Positions 31,716 through 44,090 of a stretch of DNA of 64,000 nt are shown in pieces. Location of the stretch: positions 179,701,432-179,765,431 of the forward strand of contig CM073591.1 in the NCBI GenBank assembly GCA_037074705.1. The letters run 5' to 3'. The translations under genes and the position numbers were made by a program. This DNA is from Zhengitettix transpicula. Its lineage: Eukaryota; Arthropoda; Insecta; Orthoptera; Tetrigidae. A model generated the notes under the pieces. It saw only the letters and a program-made list of their open reading frames with translations, was not told the DNA's origin and searched no databases. The stretch's first letter is position 1, and each line of letters starts with the position of its first letter.

Positions 31716-33144
31716 TCCCCATTATATGTATTTATTAATGTCGTTTATTTCACTCTAAGAACATCTTGTATTCTGAAATTTATTTATTATATTAGTAATT
31801 ACTTATGTAAAATCTGTGGCAAATCCTATTTCCTTATAAATAGCTGAGAATAAATCCATCTATCTAATAACACAATATTTCTCGATATGCGATAATGATA
31901 TAATACGTTAGTTGGGACAACCAGATAAGGACACAGTTGAATTATAAATTAAAATTCTCGTAGATCTAATTCTGTCTCCTGAAATCGAGTATTTCACTTC
32001 AAAGATTTGTTAACGTATAAAATAAAAATTCACAATTCGATTCTTCTTCTTCCTCTTAGCCTACATCTTTTTATCAGTTATTCTCCAAATGTTTTGCGGA
32101 TAATTACACCTTTTGTTAGTAGAAATGATCATTTTATATGAAGGAAAAATTATCTCATTTCGCGTCATTATTTTTTCTGTATCCAGAAATATCTTGCAAC
32201 TCACAATCTGTCTGTAAACCCTGTTAATGAATCAAAAAAGGGAATGAAATCCGAAGTGTGACCGATCTTCGGTATTTATCACGGTACATTTATTCATGTA
32301 GACAATAATCCATACGCGTGGACAAAATTCGGCGAATAATGGAAGCAACAGTTTAACATATATTATTGCACATCCTCCATTATTATTCGTCACATCAAGG
32401 AGATCGAAGATTTATATAGATCCAGTGGCAAATTATGACAACAGCGGGAAATTCCCAGCTTGTATACTTCAGATAGGATTGTTAGACAATAGACTTTCCT
32501 CGTTCGCGAACAAATACGAGCATGGTCCCGTAGATAAGGGACCGAGGAATTGTGCAGGCAAGACGCACTTCCTCAATTAAAATAACTTTCACCATTTAAT
32601 GACGTCTAAAGGGTTTATGATAGGATCTTAAGCTGTCATAATTATTATTATTTCGTATGAGAACTCGTTTATATTAACAATGAAAGTAAACAATGAATAA
32701 GAAATGTTAGCCAATTCAGGCAAAAAAAGTGATAATATAAATACCACACAACGTTTCTGGGATCCTTGTACCCTTGTCAGGTGCGAAGAAGAGCCGAGAG
32801 TGACACAACTGCCAAAAACTTAGTTGACAAAACTCAAATTTTATTGACTGTCTTTTTCAATCAGACGTATTTTTTTTTAATGAAAGTAAACAGATGAAAT
32901 CAATTATTGACAGTGTTTGTGTTTAAATCCTCCGTACAACCAGGCTTGAAAAATCAGAGTACACAGTAGCACACAATTCAATGAAATTTTTTTACATATC
33001 ATTAAACTTATTTTTCAAGTAGTAGTAGTACGTTTCAGTTAAATTACGACCTAGTATCAATAAAATAAGTGGTAATAAGAGAGTTTTTCTATATTTGGCG
33101 CTTATTACGCTCAGGTCTTTCAGACGTACTTCCGTTTTGTTTTT
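31716..33144. other. Unassigned AT-rich DNA with one family b arm
   Basis: Only the family b left arm at about 32710-32835 (GATAATATAAATACCACACAACGTTTCTGGGATCC, then GAGTGACACAAC) is recognisable. It is the uninterrupted sequence that confirms the target of the mariner at 3622. Confidence 0.5.
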
Positions 33145-33424
33145 CTTTTTGGTAATACGCTACATGAAGGTTATCCTATTTGATAGTTGGTGCCCATAGG
33201 AACGAAAATAAAGGGGGTGAAACGGAAGGTAGAACAATGCAGCCAAGAAGTGACTCCCCCCCCTCCCCCGGGCTGTAGTTTTAAGTATCCTATCCGGCAT
33301 TCGCTAAATGTGATGCAGGGAAAACGCTACAGATACCAGCATCAGGTAGGTCAGGCTCTTGATACGTCCCCACGCCCTTCAGATAACGGGAGACCAAGGT
33401 TCGTTGTGGGGACGAAGCTTACGG

Positions 33425-34344
33425 CGGAGAAACACTGCTATCACGTCACTTACTATCACGTGAATCCCAAAAGTGTGCGATACTACCTCCCAACGCTGTC
33501 TTATGGACCTAAGACACACTTCTGTCACGGTAGTCACTGGTCGTCACATTCTGTGATCTCGCACGCATTTCTGATGTCACGTTAGTCTATCTGTATAATC
33601 TATCACGTCACTTACTATCACGTGAATCCCAAAAGTGTGCGATACTACCTCCCAAAGCTGTCTTATGGACCTGAGACACGCGTCTGTCACGGTAGTCACG
33701 GGTCGTCACATATCTGTGATCTCGCACGCATTTCTGATGTCACGCCATGTCACGTTAGTCAATCTGTATTGTTTTAAACGTTATCAAAGGCGCTTGAGGA
33801 AACCTAGTCACTTTTTTTCCAATCGTACAATAAATTATTTTACTTAATTACATTATATGTTACTAATTATTGTTAATAATCCATTAAAACACACAATATG
33901 AAGTTATAACTCCTGATATCTCCAAAATAGTCGCTGGTACACAAATTTCTCATAGAAGGAAAGTTGAAGGTAATTTAATTATGTTATTAACATACTATAG
34001 GGTTCCAAAAAATTATCTATAATTTATGAAAATACACGTAAATGAGTGAAAGAGAAATACACGAGTTATCATTATTTGATTGAATTTCAAATCTATCAAC
34101 CCAAATTTTGCACGTTTATTTTAAGTTTAAAGTTTAAATATTTGATTGAATCAAAACTTTATCAACCCTTCTTACTATCTCACTCAGGTCCTTTTATTGT
34201 TATTGAATAACGCCAATGAAATCTTAAGCAGTCTGTTTCCGTGACTCACGCGACGTGACAGCAGTGAGCAATTTAGGCCGTAGTCACGCTTCTATTTTCT
34301 TGCCGGCACAGTACGTGACGTGATGTGATAGCTGTGTGTCTCCG
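33425..34344. mobile_element. Non-autonomous TIR element (920 bp) inside R copy 4
   Basis: Ends are inverted: CGGAGAAACACTGCTATCACGTCAC on the left against CGGAGACACACAGCTATCACATCACGTCAC on the right (reverse complement). It interrupts R between GACGAAGCTTACGG and TCTATGCCTCGACC. CACGTCAC-like words recur near both ends. There is no transposase frame. The target duplication is not clear, so the superfamily is open. Confidence 0.6.
33439..33771. repeat. 162-bp tandem duplication
   Basis: TATCACGTCACTTACTATCACG starts at 33439 and again at 33601. The units agree nearly base for base, with an insertion of about 10 bp near the end of the second (GTCACGCCATGTCACG). Confidence 0.9.
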
Positions 34345-34536
34345 TCTATGCCTCGACCGGATTTGGGGTCAGCTGGTCGACTAGTCTAATGAGAACAAAA
34401 AACAACTCTTATCGCATGCCCAACGTTGCGGAACATGCAACACTCAAAGCCAGACTAGGTGTCACGGATTATGGGAACCTTAACTTCATTGCATTGGTTT
34501 AGAACCAAGGACAGGAATATGCCAAAGGAGGAAATT

Positions 34537-34780
34537 AGGTGGTGTAGTAGCTCGCATCACAGAGGTCACTGGTTTGAATCCTGGCGAGGGGGCATGGTTG
34601 TTTGTGCTCGTCCTGGTCAGAAAAACTGGGGTTGACGCTGTGGGAGAATCAACACTGACCAGGTGTCACTCCTAAATCCAGACAGTCTGGCAGTCGTCTC
34701 GATAGGCCAAGGCCCTCAATGCGCTATGGAGCCAAGGCGGAGGAAATTAGCCCTCTCGGGTTATTCCTCTCGTCAGTATT
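34537..34780 (+). repeat. tRNA-derived SINE-like element
   Basis: A perfect B box (GGTTTGAATCC, about 34571-34581) follows a degenerate A-box region (TAGTAGCTCGCATCACAGAGG), as in RNA polymerase III promoters of tRNA-derived SINEs. CTCGC.TCACAGAGGTC.CTGG is shared with the element at 43348. It lies between R copies 4 and 5. The 3' end was not defined. Confidence 0.5.
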
Positions 34781-34782
34781 TC

Positions 34783-35170
34783 CGTTTTTTACTGATAGCC
34801 TACATCAAGGCTTACCCCTTTAATAGCATAAGAAGAGGTGGAAAAGGGCGGTTGCGGAAGTTAGAGTAAGGTAGGCAAAGGGTAAGCCCCGGGCTGTATT
34901 TTAATGATCCACCCTGCGTTCGTCTGAAAATGATGCAAGGAAAAACCCCAGAAAAACCTGCATAAGATAGGTACTTGTACGGGAGTTGTATTTGTTGTGG
35001 GGACACAACAATCCGGACTCCATGTCTAGACCGAATTTTGGAGTGCAGCTGGCTGACTGGTCCAATAGGAACAGCGTAAAACTTGTCATATGCACAACTT
35101 CTGCGACCCCGGTAATACACCCATGAAATCCGGAGTAGGTGTCACGGCTTATGGGAATCTTATTTTAAAA
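34783..35170 (-). mobile_element. Family R retroposon, copy 5 (diverged)
   Basis: Sense minus; it starts after a T-run and carries CCTACATCAAGGCTTACCCC, GGGCTGTATTTTAATGATCC and TTATGGGAATCTT. A minus-strand frame (34812-35120) covers nearly the whole copy but only part of it aligns with the copy 3 product (VPIGPVSQL, SYAGFSGVFP). Confidence 0.7.
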
Positions 35171-35669
35171 TCAATGTCTTCGACCCTGGGAAGGGAAAAT
35201 CCGAAGCACATTGAATCAGTTCGATCAAAAATGAATTAATAATGCTAGAATTGAATCATACTTGTATTTGAAGTTTTATGACAACTTGCTAATACAATCT
35301 TACAGGAATAAAAGTCCTTACTGTTTGTATAGTTTTTCGAAAAATATTTGTCTATAATATATACTATTAATAGGAAAGGTCTTGAGACGTATTACGTCTT
35401 ATAAGTATTCCAATATCATATTTTCTACATTTTGTTGCTTGTTGTCTCTGTCGATAAGATTATTCTTTCGCCTACAATTGACAGCACATATTTTGTTGAA
35501 AGAGTTCTCGGATTTCCAATCTGGTGGCATTGCAAATATTAGACTTTTCGTCGACAACTTCCAGGTGGAATAAGTTCACCGGGAAAGCCTGTGAAAGTTA
35601 ATCAGCAAAGATTTTGTTTTCCTACCGACACGTGTCCCTTAAAAACAGAACAATGAATTTTATAAAGAA
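35171..35669. other. AT-rich DNA without recognisable feature
   Basis: Nothing recognised between R copies 5 and 6. Confidence 0.4.
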
Positions 35670-36078
35670 TTTCAGAGGAAGGGAGCCAAGGGTTAACTAG
35701 GGCCCCCAGGCTAGGGTTTAAGGATCCTACCCGGCAATTCTCCTAAAAGTGAAGCAGGGAAAACCCTAGAAAAACTTGCATCAGGTAGGTCGGGCATTTG
35801 GTACTTGTCCCACGCCCTTCCTATGGCGGGAGAGAGGTTAGCCGTGGGGTCGCAGCTTTACCCTCGCCGTGCCTTGACCGGTTTAGGAGGCAGGTGGCCG
35901 ACTATTCCAATACGAATGGCGGACAACTCTTACCGCATGCCCAAGGTCTGCGACCCCACAACATACACCTCTCAAAACAGGCCGAGGTGCTTCGGCATGT
36001 GGTAACTTTAGTTCAAAAAACCAGAGAGATGTGAAGTAATCCCCAAAGGTAGCCTCCGCCAGAGCTCTCCCTTGCCCC
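35670..36078 (-). mobile_element. Family R retroposon, copy 6 (3' truncated)
   Basis: Sense minus. It contains GGATCCTACCCGGCA, the TCCAATACGAATGG centre and ACATACACCTCTCAAAACAGGCC, and extends to AGCCTCCGCCAGAGCTCTCCC, the family 5' end. It lacks the final 3' portion and A-tail. Close to copies 1 and 3. Confidence 0.8.
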
Positions 36079-36081
36079 GAG

Positions 36082-36352
36082 GAATTTCTTTTTTTTTAGG
36101 GTAATTAGCTACATGAGGGTAATCCACATGGTGGCAACTCCCCTTTAATAGCATAGGAAAGGATTTGAAAGGGGTGATGTGGAAGGGTAGAGGAAGGTAG
36201 CCAAGGGTTAATTAGGGCTCCCGGGCTATAGTTTAAGGATCCTACTTGGCATTCGCCTAAAAGTAATGCAGGGAAAACCCTAGAAAAACCTGCATCAGGT
36301 AGGTCGGGCATTGGGTACTTGTCCCACGCCCTTCCGATAGCGGGAGACAGCG
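36082..36352 (-). mobile_element. Family R retroposon, copy 7 (5' truncated)
   Basis: Starts with a T-run (A-tail on minus) and TAGGGTAATTAGCTACATGAGGG, and breaks off after GATAGCGGGAGA. 5' truncation with an intact tail is typical of target-primed retroposition. The minus-strand frame 36105-36311 matches the copy 3 product (MPDLPDAGFSRV, NPWLPSSTLPHHPFQ). Confidence 0.82.
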
Positions 36353-38844
36353 TCCGCCCAAGCCATATACGAAGTCTTTACCTGCCACATCTGCAAGTTG
36401 TAATGTACCAGAAAATAATCCCAGAAAAGTCGGTTCATTAAAGCCACATGACAACCGTATTTTGAACCACCAATCCCTGATAGAAAATTTGTTTCTTTAT
36501 TTTGTTCATATCTTAAAAATATTCAATATAAACCCCCTATCCATATAAAACATTACAATACTAGACGGACAATGGCTTAATACAATGATTTGAGCGTATT
36601 TACATCCTTAAAGTCTGTGTTATTTCTATAAATTCAACCTAGAAGTTGACTACCTTCTGTTACGACCTTATTTACGTGAGTATAAATAGTATTAATAATA
36701 CTATTAAAAGTTACTCTTACAGAGACAGCATCAACTTTAGTAACTAACTGTCTGGTCAAAAAGGTTGTTGGCTACCTCGTATTACAGACATATTCTTTCT
36801 TCCATGTATATATAATATGAAAGTACTTAGATCCATTTAATTACAGACCATTTGCATCACACCACTCTTGCAACTTAATTAAATCATCTTGTACTAATTT
36901 TTAATCATTTAGAATGTTTTTAAAATTTTTAACAATATCGTATATGAAGAGAATGAACATGATAGACCCAATATCTCGATGTATCAAATGTACATTTTTG
37001 TACACCTTCCGATATGTAAATAGTATGTATGACAGTTTACGAGTGATCCAGAGATGCCAACTAGGTGCAATTTGCACTCGAAGACAAAATCTGTACATAT
37101 TGCGTCGATTTGAGAAAAATTCCTAATAATAATGAAATCATGTTCAAATTTACGTCTGATTGAAAATTAATAATAAGACAGATAGCCAAAGACAGGCAAA
37201 AGACGAGATAATGTAAAGACACACAACGTTTCTGGGATCCTTATCACTTTCTTAAGGTTCTAAGAAGAGCCTAGAGCGACCAATTCAAATCTGAGCTTAT
37301 CCATTGAAAATTTTATTGTAATTAATAAAATAATTTTGATCATCTTCCTGAAGAATATAAATTTACAAGAAGAATTTAAATACTTTAATTGTGATAATAT
37401 GAGTTCCAAATGCAAAGTTTACATTTAATTATTGCGAGTCAATTAAATTGTCAAATTATTTTCATCTTATTGTCATATTTATTCAAATCACTTCAAGCAA
37501 GCATGTATGTTAATAACAAACATTAAAATTTTTATTATTATAATATACATCGCTGGGAAGACAAAACCCAAGATTTCTCGAATCAGTAGATTGCAATATT
37601 CTCAGGGTTACAGAAATCTCTAAATATATGCTTACCTCCTTTAATTGTGCTGGCGTATTCACATTCATACATAAACATGACACAGATAAATATAAATAAA
37701 TTTATTACACCACTTATTTGATTTTAAAAATGAACAGACAATTTTTAAATCCTTCAAAATAAGTGATATTTTCTGGAACCCATATAAGAAAACACATTCC
37801 AATGTATTGTATTTATTTTAAATAAGACAGTTTGGAATATTCCCGGTGGCAGCTAATTAAACATATATGGGATAATTGCCTATTACAAACATACCAGATT
37901 CAACACTATAGTAACACTGTTCCTAAATTAGTTTTATTTGAGTGGACTACCAACAAGTAACGTTGCAGGTCATTTATCCCAATTATTGTTCGTTCTATTT
38001 AGCTAATAATCCCCTACATCATTGTTTATTCGATTTGGTTTTTTAATATGTGATCTCTACTTCCTAAGTAGGTTGGCTTATTTAGTTAATCATGAATGTC
38101 GGACAACGCTTCGTCTACTGAATAATTAAATAAAGCAGTCTTCCTGCCTTCGATTTTCCACCCTTGATATTTAACCTTGTTCCGATTTTGACGATAGTCA
38201 AAGTGAGAATTTCACTTTTTTGGTAACATGATGACTTCTATTGTGAGAACGTATTAGTCTGCATCATTGAAATTGGATTACGTAAAAAGTTTTTGAATCT
38301 ATGTATTTATAGTTGCACCATGGTGCTACTATTATATGGTTGTAAAAAGGTAAAAAGTTACAATGGATTTAGTAAGTACACAGGAAGCTTTTGGTGCAGA
38401 AGTAATGAAGGAGCACACTAACAAGAAGACAAGTAAAGTTTGTTAAAGATGGAAAGAATACAGGGTGAAAGGTAGATACCACTGAAGACGAGCTTAAAAG
38501 AATTAATTACATATATATTATGCAGAAAGTAAGTGATCTGAAGAGGCTGGCCCAGAGCAAATCAAGATGGAGTACCACATCAAATCATTGACTAGACTTA
38601 TGACCAAAAAATATTAATTAACGATACATTTACACTAAAACTTAAAATACATTCATAAATTAGTTTATTACGAGAAAGTAAGGTTTCGTAATTATGCTCT
38701 TGCGAATAGTTGCATTAACGTTGTCTCGAGACTAATTATGACTCAACCGACGTTATTTGAACAGCATTTCGTTCTTCAGTAATTTATTGGAAGAAAAATG
38801 AATTTAATAATAAACGATACTCATTATGAATTTTTTGTGATCTT
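36353..38844. other. Unassigned AT-rich DNA with one family b arm
   Basis: A family b left arm is recognisable at 37180-37295 (AGATAGCCAAAGACAGGCAAAAG to CCTAGAGCGACC). Otherwise I see no gene or element; small frames at 36901-37126 have no motif. Confidence 0.45.
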
Positions 38845-39065
38845 TCTAAGGAATTTGACTGTGTGGATCACAATATTAGAATAAATTAAATATAATGGAA
38901 CATAAACATGTCTCATTCGTGGTTTAGTTCTTATTTATCAAACTGCAAACAGCAACATTGAAGAACTTATATGGGCAAGCATTTAGTTTAGACTGAAAAT
39001 GTGAAAATATAAAGTTTGGAGTTCCTAAATGTTATATTTTAGGTCCGCTTTTATTCGTAATACTA
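38845..39065 (+). pseudogene. LINE reverse transcriptase fragment
   Basis: Reads FCDLSKEFDCVDHNI (block A with the first catalytic Asp), WFSSYLSNCKQ, and FGVPKCYILGPLLFVI in sequence, the central part of a non-LTR reverse transcriptase. It ends before the YADD motif. Frame breaks are present. Confidence 0.75.
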
Positions 39066-39628
39066 GCAAGGTGCCCAGAGTTGCCGTGTACTTATTTACA
39101 TAAACGCGAAAAAGTATTTAATTCTATATTAATCTTTAGTCAAGATGTGATTTAACCTAAATCTAAATGTTCCTAGTTCCGTACATACTTTCGACCGATA
39201 GTGCATTAATAGAACCGCCATAAAATACATTGAATTTTATCAGTCCCAACAAACATACCTCCGAATTCCTTTACGAATAGAATACTCCTTGAGTATTGCA
39301 GAATATAATTGTCCCTCAGACTTCAGACATTACGAAAGATTAAATTGATGAAATTGTTAGCTAATTCAGAATATAAAAGTGGTCGCCATATTGGAGTCAC
39401 TAATATGGCACGAGAATTACCTTACATTGTCTGCAAGTATAGTAAAGTATTTAATTTTTTTTATCATTAGATGGAGTACTGCTGGATATACTTTTTATTC
39501 AATACAAATAGTTCTGCAAAATAGTTCATTACGAAATAAGTTACCGTTTTCTTGTTGCGCGTGTACTGTGACGTCATGGTCTCTTGGCGCGTCGTAATTT
39601 AACACAAAATGATCACATTTTTTAAATA
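39066..39628. other. Unassigned DNA
   Basis: No feature recognised between the LINE fragment and the mariner. Confidence 0.4.
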
Positions 39629-39630
39629 TA

Positions 39631-40919
39631 CCACTGTGAACAAAAAGTAAGGTGAATTTATTTATAAAATATAAATTTTTTATTTATTCTGCCAAATAAA
39701 TTTCATTCCCTTCAAAGTAATCCCCGTCCGATAAAACGCACTTTTTCCAACGCTTTTTCCAGTCCTCGAAACAGTCGGAATAGTCTTTTTCCAGTTTAGC
39801 TTTCAAGATCTTCGATTCTGGATTTATCTCCTCAATCGTGTCAAAACGGTGTCCCCGCATTGACCTTTTGAGTTTGCTGAATAGCCAGAAGTCGCACGCA
39901 GCCAAATCAGGCGAATACGGTGGTTGCGGAACGATATGAGTCGAGTTTTTGGCAAAAAAGTCGCGAAGAACCAATGAAGTATGACATGGTGCATTATCGT
40001 GATGAAGGAACCAAGAGTTGTTCGCCCAGAATTCCGGCCGTTTCAGACGAATAACTTCACACAAACGACGCTTAACGCTCAAATAATATTCTTTGTTGAC
40101 AGTTTGGCCTTGCGGAAGGAATTCGTAGTGCACCCACAACACCACGATAATCAAATAAAACTGTCAACAAGGACTTGATTATCGATCGACTTTGCCGTGG
40201 TCTTTTCGGTCTCGCTTCACCTTTTCCACGATATTCGCTGGATTGGTCTATGGTTTCAGGGTCGTATGCGTAAATCCAAGTCTCGTCTCCAGTAACGATG
40301 CATTTCAAGTGGTCCTGATAAACAGCAAAGTTTCACACACATCAACGCAACGCTTTTTTTCCAAAAAATTGAGCGATTTTGGCACCAATCGAGACTTGAT
40401 GCGTTTGAGACACAAAACATTCTTCAAAATGATATTCCAACACTATCAGTGAGATCTCTAATTGTCCATCGACGATTTTCAAGCACCAAATATTTGATTT
40501 TTTGGACGTGGCCCTCGTCGGTAGACGTTGATGGTCGTCCAGAGCGTGGTTCGTCTTCAACGCGTTCTCGAACCTCTTTGAACTCGTTGTACCATTTATA
40601 AACGTTTTTTTCTGCCATAGTTAGATCACCAAAGGCCTTCCGCAACATTTTCAACGTGTTCGCACAAGAATATTCGTTCCGAAAACAAAATTTGATGCAA
40701 GTTCTTTGCTCAACAAAATCACCCATTGCAAAAATCGAAAAATTCACTTTTAATTGTTTACAAAAACACGTGTAACTCGGAGATAATTAAAACTTTTAAC
40801 AAACAGACGTTTGGAAAATATTATAGACAGTCCTACCAACCTAGGAAAAAAAATTATCAGCCTTCCTAATACCCGGGAGTTTTAAATGACAATTTCACCT
40901 TACTTTTTGATCACAGTGG
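39631..40919 (-). mobile_element. Second mariner transposon, 1289 bp
   Basis: Inverted ends CCACTGTGAACAAAAAGTAAGGTGAA (39631-39656) and its near-perfect partner at 40894-40919, flanked by TA at 39629-39630 and 40920-40921. The transposase lies on the minus strand. The ends and protein differ clearly from the mariner at 3622, so it is another subfamily. Confidence 0.94.
39684..40747 (-). pseudogene. mariner transposase, frameshifted
   Basis: Almost the full gene can be followed on the minus strand in four overlapping frames: an N-terminal DNA-binding region (KFCFRNEYSCANTLKMLRKAF, VYKWYNEFKE, EDEPRSGRPSTS), then GDETWIYAYDPET with the first catalytic Asp near 40285, HHDNAPCHTS with the second near 39998, and PYSPDLAACDFWLF with the third near 39893. 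The last two are separated by 34 residues, the DD34D signature of mariner. About three frameshifts around 40450, 40320 and 40120 inactivate it. It ends with GDYFEG...IYLAE at 39684. Confidence 0.92.
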
Positions 40920-40921
40920 TA

Positions 40922-41134
40922 ATTCTTTCCACATTTATGCTAGGGGTTTCTCACCCCCCACAGTAACATTTCTAGAGTTTTGAAGAATATGTGTACCAAT
41001 TTTTTTTTAACTCTGTCCACGCTTTTAAATTTGTATAGAAATTAAAGTAAATACATACAAATATACATCATATTTTATTATAAAGATAGATAGATATAAA
41101 AATGACTTGACAAAATTAATGCATACAGACTTAT
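40922..41134. other. Short unassigned stretch
   Basis: No feature recognised. Confidence 0.35.
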
Positions 41135-41830
41135 GCTGTCCTTTTTGCAGACAATACAAGTATATGGAGACATTCTGGAAGAGGCTGCTAATAATGCAAT
41201 TAATACAATAACTAACCTTACTGTCTGTGAATGGAATGACTCCCAATTGTAATATAATACACACCGTGCAAATTTTACATTAAAGCCAGGAACTTTTAAA
41301 AGGTATATGATAAATGAAATAGTTAATACAAAATTCCTAGGACAATAAACTTAACTGGAAAAAACATATTATTATATTAATAAATAAGCTCAGCTCAGCA
41401 ACATATGCAGCTATGCTAAATTACAGTGACATAAAAAACTAGTATATATAGCGTATTTCCATTTCTCAATGTCATATGCAATTATATTTTGGGGTAACTC
41501 CACAAAAGCGTGTGATTAGAATAATGTGTCATGTAAATTCCAGGACTTCACGGAGAGAGCTACTCAAGAAATTAGGTATACTTACATTCTGAGGCCAATT
41601 CTTTTACTGATAGGTGGTATTTCTCATAAATATGATAAATTTAGTACCAGCTCTCATACGATAAATAATAATTTACATAAGAGTTATAAGTTGCACAAAA
41701 AGGGATGGAATATGAATTTTGAACCAAATTCCTGACAAAATTAAAGAATCAACAAGCTCTCTAGTTGTATTCAAATATGAGTATAAAATTTCTACTCAAC
41801 CACTCTTTATACTCTGTAAATAAGTTTTTG
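41135..41830 (+). pseudogene. LINE reverse transcriptase 3' half, decayed
   Basis: Starts at LFADNTSIWRHSG, the catalytic block with the second Asp changed to Asn, then continues with interrupted thumb and connection sequence: KNILL, SSAQQHMQL, a FPFLNVICNYIL motif, and a late RTSRRELLKKL-like segment near 41560. NNLHKSYKLHKKG and IPDKIKESTSSLVVFKYEYK follow near the C-terminus (41660-41800), a layout common to CR1/Jockey-type elements. Many stops. It may be another copy of the element whose middle is at 38845. Confidence 0.65.
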
Positions 41831-42940
41831 GAAAATAATTGCATTATTAATAAACTTGGAAAATTGGTACATTAGTATAAATAGTTAGCATAAACTATTA
41901 GTAGTCTTTCATTATTTTAGAAAAATTATTATCTCGATTTTATAATTTAAAAATTTAATTTTAATCATTTGATGCATAAAAATAGGAAGTTATCTTAATA
42001 TAAATTATTCTTATGTAAATTGAGTAATTTGCTATAATTCAATGAAGTTATTTATATGGGTCCAAAACAATGTAATATTTCCACATCCTTGAAGCTTTGC
42101 TTCTCGTGAAAATCTATGAAAAATGAATTTATTCTATTTTATTCAAGTCACAAATCCGTATTCACTTACAAATAATTTTATTTTCTCATACAGTTTATTA
42201 AGATATTTCGATATATATAACACATTGAAAATAAATACTTTATTGCTCATTCAAATATTCAAATCTGTTTCTACAATCTACAAAACCGTAAAACCAACAA
42301 AAATTATTAATATTCTGTTCCCAGTAATTCAGACAATGAAAGAAAGCAGTGTTCCGTTAAACATCAATAACATGCTTGAACTAAGTCGAACTTGTAAAGT
42401 GTCTTAAAAATGCACGTTGAATTAATTAGTTAAAGTGAAAATAACATTAATTTATACCCTTTGAAGGGAGCCGGTAAGTAAATAAACTGAAATTTTTGTA
42501 CTTCATTCAACTAATTAACTCCAGCTCTAACGTTACCTGGAAAATATGAAAGGTGGCTCATTTCGTCACGTGTACGTGCAGTAAGAGTGATTGTCTATAA
42601 GTCGTGTAAATGCCACAGAGATTGTCTGAATATTGATCAAAAGTAGGAAATTATATCCCCGGGACTTACAATACGAATTATAGAACATCGCGTGCAGTAA
42701 AAATTGGGTTACCTGTATGGAAAGTAAAACATTTACGACTTTTAGAAAAAATTTTATGCTTTTATTATTAAGAAAGATGAATGATTTCACCAACCTTATA
42801 ACATATCAACATTATATTATACCATACCGTAGCCTATCGAAATATTACTCGTACTTAGCAAATCCCATAGTCATTGTATTTCTAGAGAACTAACGGAGCA
42901 TAATGACTCTATTAAACAAAATCAAAAGTCTGAAACTAGA
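41831..42940. other. AT-rich DNA without recognisable feature
   Basis: Nothing supported. The open frame 42123-42407 is AT-rich and shows no motif. Confidence 0.4.
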
Positions 42941-42943
42941 TTT

Positions 42944-43095
42944 TCGATTTTAAATCAAAATATTCAAAGCTTGAAATATAAAAAACTTGAATTAAAATAT
43001 TTTTTATTTGCTCAAAATTCATTAGTAGATATTCCTTTGACTTAATACTGGCAAAAGTGAAGAAGAAGCTAAGCTGTTTACGGCCGAAGGTTACG
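42944..43095 (+). pseudogene. Possible LINE endonuclease start
   Basis: FSILNQNIQSLKYKKLELKYFLF resembles the first strand and helix of LINE APE-type endonucleases, where a conserved Asn follows Gln/Trp and a basic helix comes next. A stop follows after about 30 codons. Short and degenerate. Confidence 0.4.
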
Positions 43096-43347
43096 TGAGA
43101 ATTTAAAATTTCAGTACGAACATATTGCGAAACGCAGGATATTGCATTTACGTCGCTGACTAACTACAAAGATCTGATCACTCAGTATAGAATCAGTCTT
43201 TGAATGCAGTGCGAACTAAAGGCCGATAGTCCCATTAAAAAATTAGTGTTTATTTCCATTCGAGGGGAACCTCATAGTGACATAAATGTTATCCTATCTT
43301 CATTGGAATAAATCTTGTTTAATCTAAACGATGAAAACAAGCATTTT

Positions 43348-43550
43348 GTTGGGGTGTGGTTGTCAGCGTCACTGCCTCGCTTCACAGAGGTCCCTGGTTC
43401 GAGTCCCGGCAAGAGCATGGAAGTTGTATGGGTGTGTTTCCATACTGAGAAACTCCCATTAGTTAGTTGCCCAACACTAAATGCAACATAATTCAAAAGA
43501 CACTAACGACCTTAGCAGTTGATGCGACTATAAATAAAATAAAATAAAGT
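43348..43550 (+). repeat. tRNA-derived SINE
   Basis: The B box GGTTCGAGTCC (about 43395-43405) is perfect and the upstream region has tRNA-like spacing. The body ends in a short repeated tail (AAATAAAATAAAATAAAG), as many insect SINEs do. It shares CTCGC.TCACAGAGGTC with the element at 34537. Confidence 0.65.
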
Positions 43551-43899
43551 AATTCGTTGTTTCCGTCGACTTCATTATAGATTATACAAGTAAAAACCGC
43601 AGCTTAGTCTCTAACTTTTCATCTTGCATATATTACATTGTATTTAACTTGGAAAAACAGGATTACCGCGTACATGTTCTAGACAGCCCACTTTCTGAAC
43701 CGGTTAAGTAACCATCATATTCCTAATGAAATTTTTAGAATAGTATCTTTCTAAAATAAATTTTGCTTTCCTACCTTAAATTTATATAAAAACCATTTCA
43801 ATTTTTAAAAATATTTTGAACCTGATATTAAATTATTCGCAAGTTCTGAACATAATTTAATTAGTACAAAAATTTCAATTTTGTTACAATATTATAAAA

Positions 43900-44090
43900 A
43901 TTTTCATGTTAAGTCTGTATGCCTATCTAACAAAAGTTTTACAAGTATTTCCTTATTAGATTTTAAACCATGAAGTTATTTCAGATATGTAGATGATATA
44001 TTTTGCATAATTCCAAATATCGAGTTGAGCAATTTACTCATGTAGCAACACGCGTTAAAAATCAGTGAGAATATTTGTTTATAAATTTGT
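43900..44090 (+). pseudogene. Penelope-like reverse transcriptase scrap
   Basis: YFRYVDDIFCI near 43978-44010 matches the catalytic block of Penelope-like reverse transcriptases, which typically read RYVDD.F.I. The sequence on both sides is AT-rich and broken by stops. A LINE origin is the alternative. Confidence 0.4.

Larger units (their letters stand above)
33145..34530 (-). mobile_element. Family R retroposon, copy 4, split by a DNA element
   Basis: 33145-33424 is the 3' half (sense minus, T-run at the left) and 34345-34530 the 5' half (TCGACCGGATTTGGGGTCAGCTGG to TTATGGGAACCTT). They are separated by the 920-bp element at 33425-34344. Sequence is clearly diverged from copies 1 and 3 and closer to copy 5, so R has subfamilies. 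The CCCCCCCTCCCCCGGG stretch is a local expansion. Confidence 0.72.

Noticed and set aside
33439..33771. CRISPR-like array
   Set aside because: Only two long units without spacers; it is a tandem duplication inside a transposon, in a eukaryotic genome.
36901..37126. Short frames on both strands near a family b arm
   Set aside because: AT-rich, no motif, overlapping each other.
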